A stretch of DNA of 64,000 nt from an uncultured Clostridia bacterium. Lineage in GTDB: Bacteria > Bacillota > Clostridia > Christensenellales > Borkfalkiaceae. The notes below the pieces were generated by a model. It was not told the DNA's origin and searched no databases. It was given only the letters and a program-made list of their open reading frames with translations. This document shows positions 17,476-25,761 of the stretch, in pieces. Every line of letters begins with the position of its first letter. Position 1 is the first letter of the stretch. The stretch is taken from contig CAKNQN010000005.1 of assembly GCA_930990665.1 (NCBI GenBank), positions 45,858 through 109,857 of the forward strand. Direction: 5' to 3'. The translations under genes and the position numbers were made by a program.

Positions 17476-18189
17476 TCCTCCTCTCCGCTGAAAATTTTGC
17501 CGGCGGCATTTCGGCGATACCAATTTTTATTTTTCTCCGCTCCGTAAAATTTTTCTGTTCCTGCCTCTGAAAATTTTGCCGGCGGCATTTCAGCGACGTC
17601 GGTTTTGCTTTATTCTCCCCTCTGTAATAGTTTTTTCTGTCCCTTAAAAATTTGCCGGCAGTATTTCATGGTCGCCTATTTTGCCCCTGTATAAAATTAC
17701 TCCCTGCTTTTTTCACAACGCTACGTTGCCTACGATTTTGTTTTTAGTTATAACAAATTTTTTTTGCTAAGGGACCGTGAATTTTGCTATTCTTCTCTCC
17801 TCAAAAGCAGTTTCCCTTTGTCTTTTTTCTTTCGTCTCATTTGAAGAAACAGATTCTTCTTTCCTATAAAAATTTCGGCTTTTATTTCCCGTCCCCTACG
17901 ATGTTCCACGCTTGCATTTGTACCACCGAAAGACAAAAGCGAATATATGTACATATGGTCAACCGCTAACACAATACGGCTGCAGGCGGATCGCGCCATG
18001 CGAAGTTCGGGACAACTCCGCTAACGTCGCAGTAAACTACCCCCTTATAAAACCCTGCCAAACCCGCAAAAGCTGCAACAAAATAAAAACGACGCACACT
18101 TACACAGAATAGACGTCTCGGAAAATAAGCGGGGAAGTTCGTCCGGAAAGGACATGAGTTTTGTTCTTACAAACAAAATACCGCCAGAA
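17476..18189. other. AT-rich intergenic region with decayed direct repeats
   Basis: There is no gene in about 710 bp. A segment with core AAAATTTTGCCGGCGGCATT occurs around 17492 and 17571, and in degraded form around 17645, with spacings of 79 and 75 bp. The sequence between the copies is also related (TTTTTCTCC...CTC...TTTTCTGT). The rest is AT-rich and shows nothing I can name. Confidence 0.6.
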
Positions 18190-18227
18190 ATTAAAAGGCG
18201 CCCTGCATGGAAACCATGCAGGGCGCC
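18190..18227 (-). terminator. Intrinsic terminator of the rhamnulokinase operon
   Basis: GGCGCCCTGCATGG and CCATGCAGGGCGCC (18197-18210 with 18214-18227) form a perfect 14-bp stem with a 3-nt loop, followed on the minus strand by TTTTAATTT. Confidence 0.95.
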
Positions 18228-18247
18228 GAACATTTGCGCGAAAAGGA

Positions 18248-19705
18248 TCAGATCAGTTTGCGATAGCGAGCATAGGCGGCGTCGTAGACGGCCGTATTTT
18301 CCGGCGCATATTCGCGGATGTCGGTCGAGGCGCGCACAATGTCGCGAGCCTGTTTGGCATCCTTCACTTTTCCGAGCGCGATCAGCTGGCAAAGAATATT
18401 GCCGAGCGCCGTACCTTCGCCGGGGCCGGCCGTGACGCGGACGCCCAGCGCCGAAGCGGTAGCGCGGTTGAGCATATCGTTGTTGGAACCGCCGCCCACA
18501 ATGTGCAGAACGTCGATCTTTCTGCCCGTGATCTTTTCAAGGGCGAGGATGTTGTGTTTATAGGCAAGCGCGAGCGAATCGTAGACGCAGCGCGCGATCT
18601 CAAACACCGTCTGCGGGACCGCACCGCCCGTGCGTTTGCAGTATGCGACGATCTTTTCGGGCATATCGTGCGGGGAATAGAACTCGTCGGAATCGGGATT
18701 GATGAGAAATTTGCAGGCCTCGACCTTTTCCGCTCCTTCGGCGATCTGCGCAAAGGAAAGATTTTTTCCTTCCTTATCCCAGTAGCGCTTGCATTCCTGG
18801 ATGATCCACAGCCCCATGATGTTTTTGAGGAAGCGGATATTGTTGCCGAGTCCGCCCTCGTTGGTGTAGCCGGCCTGCATCGCCTCTTTGCTGAAAATGG
18901 GGCGATCCAGCTCCATTCCGAGAAGCGACCATGTGCCGCTGGAAAGGAAGGCGGAATTTTCGCTCTCTTTGGGTACGGAAAGGAAAGCGGAAGCCGTATC
19001 ATGGCCGAGCGTGGCGATGACGGGCATGCCCTTAGAAAGATTCAGCTCGTCGACGACGGCCTTCGAAAGATCCCCCACCACCGTGCCGGGCGAGACGATC
19101 TCGGGGAACTTGTTCTCCAGCCCGTACGCCTTGAAGATCTTTTCATTGAACTTGTTCTGCCCCGGATGAATGAGCTGCGAAGTGCTGGCAATGGAAAACT
19201 CGCAGATCTTTTTCCCCGTAAGGAAATAGGTAAAAAGATCGGGGATAAAGAGAACGGTCTGCGCGTTTTTCAGGGCTACGTTGCCGTTTTTCTGCATCAC
19301 GACCAGCTGGCACAGGGTATTGAACTTGTTGAACGCAAGTCCCGTTTCGGCAAACAGTTCGTCGAAAGGCATCACCTTCGTGAGCTCTTCGAGTGCGTTT
19401 TCGGTGTGCGGCGAACGGTAATGGAAGGGATTGGCAAGCAGCTGGCCGTCCGGGCCGATGAAGCCGACGTCTACGCCCCAGGTGTCGATACCCATGCTGT
19501 CGGCGCCGCCCAGTTTGTCTGCCTTGATGAGCCCCTGTTTGAGCTCATGATACAGGCGGAGGATATCCCAGTAAAGCTGGCCGCCCACTTCCACGGGTTC
19601 GTTGGCAAAGCGGTGGATCTCCTCGAGCTCCACTTTCTTGCCGTCGAAATGGCCGATGATCGCACGGCCGCTGGATGCGCCGTAGTCAAATGCGAGAATA
19701 TTCAT
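18248..19705 (-). CDS. rhaB: Rhamnulokinase / fuculokinase (FGGY family)
   Basis: This FGGY sugar kinase phosphorylates a 6-deoxyketose (L-rhamnulose or L-fuculose), giving the substrate of the class II aldolase at 31120-31935. It has 485 residues. The start MNILAFDYGASSGRAIIG follows GGAGAG. The RhaB-type GIDTWGVDVGFIG sequence and the C-terminal ATP-binding IVGGGSNNDMLNRATASALG are present. It has no terminal encapsulation-type helix and should act in the cytosol. It is last in the run deoR-parA-parB-like-adh-rhaB and ends at a strong terminator. RhaB resembles its sequence better than FucK, but the natural sugar is inferred. Confidence 0.88.
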   Translation of the reverse strand: MNILAFDYGASSGRAIIGHFDGKKVELEEIHRFANEPVEVGGQLYWDILRLYHELKQGLIKADKLGGADSMGIDTWGVDVGFIGPDGQLLANPFHYRSPHTENALEELTKVMPFDELFAETGLAFNKFNTLCQLVVMQKNGNVALKNAQTVLFIPDLFTYFLTGKKICEFSIASTSQLIHPGQNKFNEKIFKAYGLENKFPEIVSPGTVVGDLSKAVVDELNLSKGMPVIATLGHDTASAFLSVPKESENSAFLSSGTWSLLGMELDRPIFSKEAMQAGYTNEGGLGNNIRFLKNIMGLWIIQECKRYWDKEGKNLSFAQIAEGAEKVEACKFLINPDSDEFYSPHDMPEKIVAYCKRTGGAVPQTVFEIARCVYDSLALAYKHNILALEKITGRKIDVLHIVGGGSNNDMLNRATASALGVRVTAGPGEGTALGNILCQLIALGKVKDAKQARDIVRASTDIREYAPENTAVYDAAYARYRKLI

Positions 19706-19836
19706 AGCTCTCTCCTTCTCTCTTTATTTTCGGGATACAGCCGGGCGCTCCCGCGCCGCCGCATCCGGACGGGGCAAATCTGCCCGAAATTCAAACCGCC
19801 GTGCGCCGTAAACGGCGCGCGGCGTCCTGTTTTTTC

Positions 19837-20979
19837 TCACCAAAGATCCTGGTAAATCCGCACGACGTCGTCATAGGTAGGCGTCTTAGGGTTGGTGGCG
19901 GTGCAGGCGTCTTTGAGGGCCGCCTCCGCCATTTCGGGAATCTTGGTAAAGTAATCTTTCCCGCTGACCGTGCCCAGCTGCGAAATGGAAAGCGGAATGT
20001 TCATTTCCTTATCCATGAACTGGACCCAGTTGACGAGCGCGCGCACCGTGGTGATGGTATTGAAGTTCTGCAGTCCGAGAAGCCTTGCAAGCGATTCGTA
20101 CTTTTCCACCTGTTTGGGGTACTCTTTCTGGCTGCGCGAATGAATGTTGATGCCGCTGTTGAACTCGATGATGTGCGGCAAGAGCATGGCGTTCGCCCTG
20201 CCGTGCGGGATGTGGAAGTTGGCACCCAGCTGATGCGCCATGCCGTGGTTGAGCCCGAGCGATGCGGAGTTGAACGCGAGGCCCGCCAGACAGGATGCGA
20301 CGTGCATCTTGCGGCGCGCGTGCGCGTCGCGGCCGTCGAGATAAGCGCGCAGCAGGAAGGCGCCGCAGATCTCCACCGCCTTTTCGGCAAGAGCCGCCGA
20401 AAATTCGTTGTTGTTCAGGCTCGTATATGCCTCGATGGCGTGCGTCAGCACGTCCATGCCCGTGTCCGCCGTGACGTTCTGCGGAACGCTCATCACGAGT
20501 TCTTCGTCGAGGATCGCCTCGTCGGGCAGCATGCTGTCCGACACGAGGGGGTATTTGATATGGTTCACGGAATCCGTGATGACAGAAAAGGATGTAACTT
20601 CGCTGCCCGTGCCGCTGGTGGTCGGGATGGCGATGAGCCCCATTTTCTGGGAAGTCATCCTCTCCGCGAACTCGCGGATGGCCTTGGCGGAATCGATGAC
20701 CGAACCGCCGCCGACGGCGACGAGGCAATCGGGCGCGTAGTCGAGCACCGTCTTGACCCCTGCCACGATCTCCTCCACGGGAGGATCCGGCACGACGCCG
20801 TTGAATACCGCATACTCTTTTCCCGTCTGTTCGATCGGGTTCGTCACGATCTTCAGAAGTTCACTGCCCGAAAAGAATTTATCCGTCACAACCATGATGC
20901 GTTTGTACGGCATCTGGCGCAGACGGTCTATCGAATTGTCGCCGAAATATATCTTTGTCTTTATGTCGAAACTTTTCAT
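19837..20979 (-). CDS. Iron-dependent alcohol dehydrogenase, PduQ-like
   Basis: This 380-residue group III alcohol dehydrogenase has the NAD site GGGSVIDSAKAI, the family stretch IPTTSGTGSEVTSFSVITDS and metal ligands in GMDVLTHAIEAY and NHGMAHQLGANFHIPHG. In this setting it could reduce propionaldehyde to propanol (the PduQ role) or lactaldehyde to 1,2-propanediol (the FucO role). Overall it looks nearer to PduQ. It lacks the long N-terminal amphipathic extension seen on the Zn-dehydrogenase of the same locus, so a cytosolic lactaldehyde reductase is also possible. It lies between the ParB-like gene and rhaB. Confidence 0.85.
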   Translation of the reverse strand: MKSFDIKTKIYFGDNSIDRLRQMPYKRIMVVTDKFFSGSELLKIVTNPIEQTGKEYAVFNGVVPDPPVEEIVAGVKTVLDYAPDCLVAVGGGSVIDSAKAIREFAERMTSQKMGLIAIPTTSGTGSEVTSFSVITDSVNHIKYPLVSDSMLPDEAILDEELVMSVPQNVTADTGMDVLTHAIEAYTSLNNNEFSAALAEKAVEICGAFLLRAYLDGRDAHARRKMHVASCLAGLAFNSASLGLNHGMAHQLGANFHIPHGRANAMLLPHIIEFNSGINIHSRSQKEYPKQVEKYESLARLLGLQNFNTITTVRALVNWVQFMDKEMNIPLSISQLGTVSGKDYFTKIPEMAEAALKDACTATNPKTPTYDDVVRIYQDLW

Positions 20980-21036
20980 CGTATGCCTGCCTGTAAGTAT
21001 ATTTCCTGCCGCAAAACCGCGGCTGCCTGCCCTTCT

Positions 21037-21561
21037 TTACAGCAAAAACTCGGGCATGGAGTCGCCCAACTGCACCGAACGGATGACTTTGAATTTCTCT
21101 TCGTGAATGGAATCGCTCTCTTTTTCGGGCGCCTTTTCCGCTTCGGAAGAGGCCTCAGCCTTTTTGGCAACCTCAGGAGCGGCGCAGACCTTTTTCGTCG
21201 ACTGCAGATCTTTGACCGCCGCCGCGGCTCCCGTGCCGGAGATCTCGCAGACGATGACGGGAATGGAAGCAAGACCCGCCTCTTTGGCGGCCGCAAACCT
21301 GGCGAACCCGCTCACAAGCGCCAGTTCCTCCCCTTTGCGCACGGCAAAAACCGGACAGATGACGCCGTATTTTTTGACCGAACGGACGAGAGACGCATCC
21401 GGCACACATTCCTTGCTTTCCGGGACGCAGATCTCGGACAGCGCCGCCTGCGTCAGTACGCTGACGGCGGAAAAGGGAACCTTTTCCTTCTTTTCGGCCT
21501 TGGCCTCACCCTTTTCCAGGACACCCGTCGCTCTCTTGATGCTGGCTTTTCCTAACGGCAT
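21037..21561 (-). CDS. ParB/Srx-fold protein without HTH, probable partner of the adjacent ParA
   Basis: The 174-residue protein starts MPLGKASIKRATGVLEKGEAKAEKKEK at 21561, overlapping the parA stop by 10 bp. Residues ~28-110 resemble the ParB N-terminal domain (VPDASLVRSVKKYGVICPVFAVRKGEELALVSGFARFAAAKEAGLASIPVIVCE). The usual GERR box is replaced by SGFARF. There is no helix-turn-helix or dimerisation domain. Instead an Ala/Lys/Glu-rich, probably disordered stretch is followed by a short C-terminal peptide (VIRSVQLGDSMPEFLL). This layout (basic head, ParB-like core, disordered linker, terminal peptide) suggests a cargo adaptor rather than a centromere-binding ParB. An McdB-like role in microcompartment positioning is an inference from gene context. 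Confidence 0.72.
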   Translation of the reverse strand: MPLGKASIKRATGVLEKGEAKAEKKEKVPFSAVSVLTQAALSEICVPESKECVPDASLVRSVKKYGVICPVFAVRKGEELALVSGFARFAAAKEAGLASIPVIVCEISGTGAAAAVKDLQSTKKVCAAPEVAKKAEASSEAEKAPEKESDSIHEEKFKVIRSVQLGDSMPEFLL

Positions 21562-22331
21562 ATCTTTTCAACCTCCTCCGCAAGTAAGCGGTATTCTTTA
21601 CTGCTGCGGGCGGAAGGCTTATACTTTCCGACCGGCTTGCTGTTGTCCTGCGACCACTCGATGCTGCTGTCGAGATGAATATGCGTTTCAAAGACGCGTG
21701 CGGGAAGCTCTTGCAGCGTTTCCAACGTCTGTTTGAAATAGTTCTTGCGGCCGTCCACCTTGGTCACCGCGATCCCCGCCACCTGCAGATCGGGCGCGAT
21801 CGGCTTGACTTCGGAGAGAAACTCAAACATATTCGAGAGGCCGAACAGCCCCCACGGGCTGGCCTCGACGGGTATGATGAGAAAATCGGACGCGGCGAGG
21901 ATGTTCATCACCCAGCCGCCCAGCGTGGGCGGCGCATCGATGAGGATGTAGTCGTAATCCCCCGCCTCCTTGACCGGCTGCAGACATTTTTTCAGAATAT
22001 ATTCGCGCTGCCACTTGGTGAACAGGTCGTATTCGATCCCGCTCATCAGCGTGGAAGACGGGACGAGATCCAGTCCCGGATAGGCAGACGGGCGGATGCA
22101 GCTGCGCACGTCCTTCTGCTGCCGGACGGCCGTGTAGAGATTCTCGCCCGCAGCGAATGCCAGCGCCTCCTCTTCCGGAAAGAGGGAGAGGGTGAGATTC
22201 ATCTGCATATCTCCGTCGACGAGCAGTACTTTTTTGCCCGACTCCGCGAGAAAGTAGCCGATATTGGAGCAGGTGGTCGATTTGCCGCTGCCGCCTTTGT
22301 TGTTTGCAAAACAGATGGTGCGCGTCTTCAT
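21552..22331 (-). CDS. ParA/MinD-family ATPase within the microcompartment locus
   Basis: The protein has 259 residues from ATG 22331 (MKTRTICFANNKGGSGKST). The deviant Walker A KGGSGKST (residues 12-19) keeps the signature lysine. Walker A' is VDGDMQMNLTLSLF and Walker B is ILIDAPPTLGG; DNA-binding basic residues near the C-terminus are plausible (KPVGKYKPSARSSKEYR). Its start overlaps the deoR stop by 4 bp (ATGA) and its stop overlaps the ParB-like gene. ParA-type ATPases form nucleoid gradients that space plasmids, chromosomes or carboxysomes. Being embedded in a BMC operon, away from chromosomal parAB genes, suggests a role in distributing microcompartments. A chromosomal Soj role cannot be excluded. 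Confidence 0.88.
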   Translation of the reverse strand: MKTRTICFANNKGGSGKSTTCSNIGYFLAESGKKVLLVDGDMQMNLTLSLFPEEEALAFAAGENLYTAVRQQKDVRSCIRPSAYPGLDLVPSSTLMSGIEYDLFTKWQREYILKKCLQPVKEAGDYDYILIDAPPTLGGWVMNILAASDFLIIPVEASPWGLFGLSNMFEFLSEVKPIAPDLQVAGIAVTKVDGRKNYFKQTLETLQELPARVFETHIHLDSSIEWSQDNSKPVGKYKPSARSSKEYRLLAEEVEKICR

Positions 22332-23116
22332 TCCGCTTCCTCCTCCGCTTCGCTGCCCGGATAGAGCAGCTCCACTCCGTGCGAATCGAGCAGTTTCACC
22401 CAATGCTCGGGGGGACGCCTGTCGGTGAGTACGGCATCGATGCCGTCAAAGCCGCTGATCTCGATGAAAGAGCGCTTTCCGAACTTGCTCGAATCGACCG
22501 CAAAGATCTTCTGCGCGCCGCAGGCGAGCATCTTGCGCTTTAACGATGCGTGGCTGTCGTTGGAATCGGAAAATCCGCCCTCTTCGTCAACCCCCTTGCA
22601 GGAGAGGATGACCTTCCTCACATGGTAGGAGGCGAGCATCTCTTCCGCCTGCGAACCGATGAGCGCACAGGAGTTTTCCTTGAGCGTGCCTCCAGTGGAA
22701 AGGATGCGCCAGCCCGTCACGTCGGACAGCTCCATCAGCACTTCCACCGAGTTGGTGATGAGGGTGATATTCTTTTTGCTCTTGAGCTTCTGGGCGATGA
22801 AGACCGCCGTAGAAGAGGCGTCGAGAATGATCGAATCGCCGTCTTCGATCAGCGAGGCAGCGAGCCCCGCGATCTTCTGTTTTTCAGCTACGTTGGAACG
22901 CTTGCGCACGATGAACGGGAGTTCGGAAAGACTGTTTTCGCTCAGCACGGCACCGCCGTATGACTTGACGACCTGCCCCTCCTTTTCCATCCTGTCCAGA
23001 TCGCGGCGGATGGTCTCTTCGGAAACATCGAACTGCCTTGCCAGCTCGCTCACCACCACGTGCTTCTCCGCCCGCAACTTCGAAAGTATTCTGTTCCTGC
23101 GTTCGATCGCGAGCAT
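22328..23116 (-). CDS. DeoR-family transcriptional repressor
   Basis: The protein has 262 residues from ATG 23116 (MLAIERRNRILSKLRAEKHVVVSELARQFDVSEETIRRDL). That opening is the DeoR winged HTH, and AAGGAGGG lies 7 nt upstream. The C-terminal domain has the phosphosugar-sensing DILDASST-type pattern (GDSIILDASSTAVFIAQ, then LITNSVEVLMEL). DeoR regulators of this kind respond to phosphorylated sugars, so a rhamnulose- or fuculose-phosphate or DHAP signal would suit the locus. It is the first gene of its operon, followed by parA with a 4-bp overlap. A palindrome 25 nt upstream may be an autoregulatory site. Confidence 0.88.
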   Translation of the reverse strand: MLAIERRNRILSKLRAEKHVVVSELARQFDVSEETIRRDLDRMEKEGQVVKSYGGAVLSENSLSELPFIVRKRSNVAEKQKIAGLAASLIEDGDSIILDASSTAVFIAQKLKSKKNITLITNSVEVLMELSDVTGWRILSTGGTLKENSCALIGSQAEEMLASYHVRKVILSCKGVDEEGGFSDSNDSHASLKRKMLACGAQKIFAVDSSKFGKRSFIEISGFDGIDAVLTDRRPPEHWVKLLDSHGVELLYPGSEAEEEAE

Positions 23117-23140
23117 GCGAAAACCCTCCTTATCTTTGTT

Positions 23141-23156
23141 ACAAAACGACTTTTGT
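23141..23156 (-). promoter_or_regulatory. Palindromic operator candidate upstream of deoR
   Basis: ACAAAA CGAC TTTTGT is an inverted repeat centred 25-40 nt before the deoR start. TTTTGT-type half sites also occur in the two main BMC promoters, which suggests the same regulator. Confidence 0.4.
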
Positions 23157-23523
23157 TCTAAATTCAGCGGTACGTCCCGCAATTTTGCGTGCAAGACGAC
23201 AGATCGCCCTGCCCAAATTTTTTCGCAAGGCGGCAAATTGACTTGCCGCACAAACTTGCGCAAAAAGAAAACTTGTCGTATCCCCTGCCCTGCGTCGACG
23301 CCGCAACGAACTCTGCCCGAAAAGTGTGGGGCGGCTTTTGCAAGCGCGGCCATCCGACGAAATGCGGACAGACAATGCTATACTGCCAGAAACGCCGCGC
23401 AGAAAACGGAGCGGTCGAAACTTTGCGTCCGCGACCGCCCGACGAAATGCGGACGGATGAAGCTATGCAAGCACCTCCGTCCGAAAAACGCGGGGCAAAA
23501 AATTCTGTGCGAAATACGACAAA

Positions 23524-23551
23524 CGGCAAGCCGATAAACACGGGCTTGCCG
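23524..23551 (-). terminator. Probable terminator downstream of pduT
   Basis: CGGCAAGCC (23524-23532) faces GGGCTTGCCG (23542-23551). On the minus strand the hairpin is followed by a modest T-rich tail (TTTGTCGTATTT). It would separate the BMC structural operon from the deoR operon. Confidence 0.6.
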
Positions 23552-23559
23552 GCCGAAAA

Positions 23560-24108
23560 TTACAGGATCTGATCGATGAGTTTTTTATCGGGGCGGGCGA
23601 TGACCGAGCTGTCGAGGAACATGCCGCGGGGCGCGACAGCCTTTTTGGCGCGCTCGATGGCAGCCTCTACGGCTGCGACTTCGCCCGTGATGAGCAGGTA
23701 GCTCTTGCCGCACATGCCGCGCGCAAGGCGGATCTCGATGAGGGAGACCTCCGCCGTTTTCGCCGCCTGATCGGCCGCGACGATGATCGCCGCCGCATCA
23801 TACGTCTCGATGATGCCGAGCGCGCTCACGATCTCCACGTGCGACGCGCCGTAGATGGCGGGGAAGATCTCATCCGCGGGGTTGCCGAGCACAAAGCTGT
23901 CGATCAGGTGCAGCGGATGCTGTGTGATCGCAGCCTGTACGGATGCGTTGACCGCCGAGAGCTCGCCCGTGATGATGATGATGTATTTGCCGGGGCAGAC
24001 CGTTTCTGCCTCGATGATGTCGACCTGCGAGGTCTTGACCATCGTATCGGCGGCGGTCATACCGGCCGCTACCGTTTTGAATTCTGCCATTCCGATCGCT
24101 CTGCTCAT
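23560..24108 (-). CDS. pduT: Microcompartment shell trimer, tandem BMC domains (PduT-like)
   Basis: The 182-residue protein has two BMC domains (about residues 1-90 and 95-180) and so forms pseudohexameric trimers. CPGKY in the first domain matches the cysteine that holds a [4Fe-4S] cluster in PduT. The domain starts are MSRAIGMAEFKTVAAGMTAADTM and VEIVSALGIIETYDAAAIIVAADQA. In the family the cluster lets electrons cross the shell, which fits with pduS 3 nt upstream. It is the last gene of the main BMC operon. Confidence 0.92.
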   Translation of the reverse strand: MSRAIGMAEFKTVAAGMTAADTMVKTSQVDIIEAETVCPGKYIIIITGELSAVNASVQAAITQHPLHLIDSFVLGNPADEIFPAIYGASHVEIVSALGIIETYDAAAIIVAADQAAKTAEVSLIEIRLARGMCGKSYLLITGEVAAVEAAIERAKKAVAPRGMFLDSSVIARPDKKLIDQIL

Positions 24109-24111
24109 TGT

Positions 24112-25443
24112 TTATTCTCCTATCGTATCTATCACGATCTGCGTCGCCGTGACCTCGCGCACTCTGCCGTTGACAGAGGCGTGGATGGCGACCGAAAGCC
24201 CTTCGGCGGGCTGCGCAATCACCTGACCGCGTTTTACCGTATCGCCCGCTTTGACGCAAGGCTGTGCGGGAGCGCCGATGTGCTGACGGGTGGGAATGTA
24301 TACCGTCTTGACCTCGACGCACGCATCCTGCAAGGGAGCGGGAGTATCGTACTTGGTAAGGTCAAGCCGCGCCATCAGCCGTTTCATGGGAACTTTGCGG
24401 AGCTCGCGCGCGGGATGAACGGGAGCGGCCTCTACCTTCGGCGCCCTCACGCCCGCGGCGCGCAGGCCGTTCTTGTATTCTGCCATGAGCGAACGGGGCG
24501 AAAGACCCTGGAAACAGGAATACAGTTCGCACAGGCCGCAGGAGCAGCAGAAGAAGGTGTTGACAAAAATGTTAGGATCCTGCACGTCCTTGCACGTAGC
24601 CGCCCGCATAAAGAGGTGCGGCTCGATGGGATGCCCCAGCATATGGCGGGGGCAGAGATCGGTGCACATCGAACACTGGCAGCAGCTTGCCGCCGCGCGT
24701 TTGAGCATCGTCTCCGAGCGGGAACGCTTGCGCTCCACCAGATAGTGATTCTGCGGGAGCACGAGAATGGCGTTCGTCGTCTTCGTGATGGGCGCGGATC
24801 CGGGCAGAATGTTGCCCATCATCGGCCCGCCGACAAAGTACACGGGATCCTTGATTTTGGCGCCGCCCGCGAGGCGTACGGCGTCCTCTACCGTGGCGCC
24901 GATGGGCATGCGCAGGGTGACGGGGTTGTTCACTTCGGCCACCACGCTCACGAGCTTATCGACGACAGGTTCCTGTCTGTTCAGGGCGCGCGAGAGGTTG
25001 TAGCACGTTTCCACGTTGAAAACGCACACGCCGCACTCGATGGGAAGCCCGCCGGGGCGGACCACCTTGCCCGTCACTTCGTATATCAGCACGACCTCGT
25101 CGCCGGCAGGATACACTTCGTCTAAAAGTCCCAGCCGCACGCCTTCGTAGCGGGGAAGCACTTCTTCCAGCGCGGCGATGGTCTGCTTGTATGCTTTTTT
25201 GATGCCGATGATCGCGTCTTTCGCGCCCACCGTGTCTTTGATGAGTTTGAACGCCGCAACGATCTCTTCCGCGTGTTTTTCCAGAAGCTGCCTGTGCAGT
25301 TTGAGAAGAGGCTCGCACTCGGCGCAGTTCATGATGATCGTATCCGCGCGCGCGTCCAATTTGGCGTATGTAGGGAAACCGGCGCCGCCTGCGCCGACTA
25401 CGCCGTTTTGCCGCAAAAGGGCGGCGAGTTCTTTCATGTCCAT
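24112..25443 (-). CDS. pduS: PduS-like iron-sulfur flavoprotein (RnfC-related)
   Basis: The protein has 443 residues. The N-terminal RnfC-like domain has GAGGAGFPTYAKL and NCAECEP. Two ferredoxin-type cysteine sets follow (CCQCSMCTDLCP and CCSCGLCELYSC), and a biotinyl-lipoyl/SLBB-like C-terminus ends the protein (AGDTVKRGQVIAQPAEGLSVAIHASVNGRV). PduS is known as a cobalamin reductase in B12-dependent compartments. This locus uses a glycyl radical dehydratase instead, so a role in recycling NADH or moving electrons through PduT is more likely. It is tightly coupled to pduT. Confidence 0.92.
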   Translation of the reverse strand: MDMKELAALLRQNGVVGAGGAGFPTYAKLDARADTIIMNCAECEPLLKLHRQLLEKHAEEIVAAFKLIKDTVGAKDAIIGIKKAYKQTIAALEEVLPRYEGVRLGLLDEVYPAGDEVVLIYEVTGKVVRPGGLPIECGVCVFNVETCYNLSRALNRQEPVVDKLVSVVAEVNNPVTLRMPIGATVEDAVRLAGGAKIKDPVYFVGGPMMGNILPGSAPITKTTNAILVLPQNHYLVERKRSRSETMLKRAAASCCQCSMCTDLCPRHMLGHPIEPHLFMRAATCKDVQDPNIFVNTFFCCSCGLCELYSCFQGLSPRSLMAEYKNGLRAAGVRAPKVEAAPVHPARELRKVPMKRLMARLDLTKYDTPAPLQDACVEVKTVYIPTRQHIGAPAQPCVKAGDTVKRGQVIAQPAEGLSVAIHASVNGRVREVTATQIVIDTIGE

Positions 25444-25476
25444 AATCTTTTGCTCCGAAAACGACCGAATGCCGCT

Positions 25477-25740
25477 TTATTCCAGATTCTGACCTTCGTC
25501 GATGATCCCGACGATGGCCGCATCCACGGGTGCCCTTTCCATGTCGCAGCCGACGCGCGCCGCGCTTCCCTGCGCGACGAGGACATACTCCCCGATCCCG
25601 GCGCCGATCTTGTCGATCGCGACGATGCGGTTATCCACGCGAAGGCTGGGTATGGGTTCGACGATCATGAATTTGTTGCCGACGAGATTGTCGCATTTGC
25701 GTGTGGAGACGACGCTCCCCACCACTTTGCCGATGATCAT
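25477..25740 (-). CDS. pduN: Microcompartment shell vertex pentamer (PduN/EutN/CcmL family)
   Basis: The 87-residue protein starts MIIGKVVGSVVSTRKCDNLVG, typical of BMC-P pentamers that cap the shell vertices. Full length. It lies between pduL and pduS. Only one BMC-P gene is in the window, so this one should supply all vertices. Confidence 0.93.
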   Translation of the reverse strand: MIIGKVVGSVVSTRKCDNLVGNKFMIVEPIPSLRVDNRIVAIDKIGAGIGEYVLVAQGSAARVGCDMERAPVDAAIVGIIDEGQNLE

Positions 25741-25761
25741 ATCTGTCTCCTTGGCAATCCG

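Larger units (their letters stand above)
23117..23559. other. Intergenic region between pduT and deoR
   Basis: This 443-bp stretch has no gene. It contains a degenerate direct repeat with core CCGACGAAATGCGGAC at 23354 and 23439 (85 bp apart), plus several inverted GC-rich short segments. The promoter of the deoR operon must lie in it, but I see no clear -35/-10 pair. Confidence 0.5.

Noticed and set aside
17784..17969. 61-codon ORF in the AT-rich gap
   Set aside because: There is no ribosome site, no similarity and no conserved context.
18161..19855. 564-codon open frame on the plus strand
   Set aside because: It is antisense to rhamnulokinase; the kinase has all FGGY motifs and a proper start and terminator.
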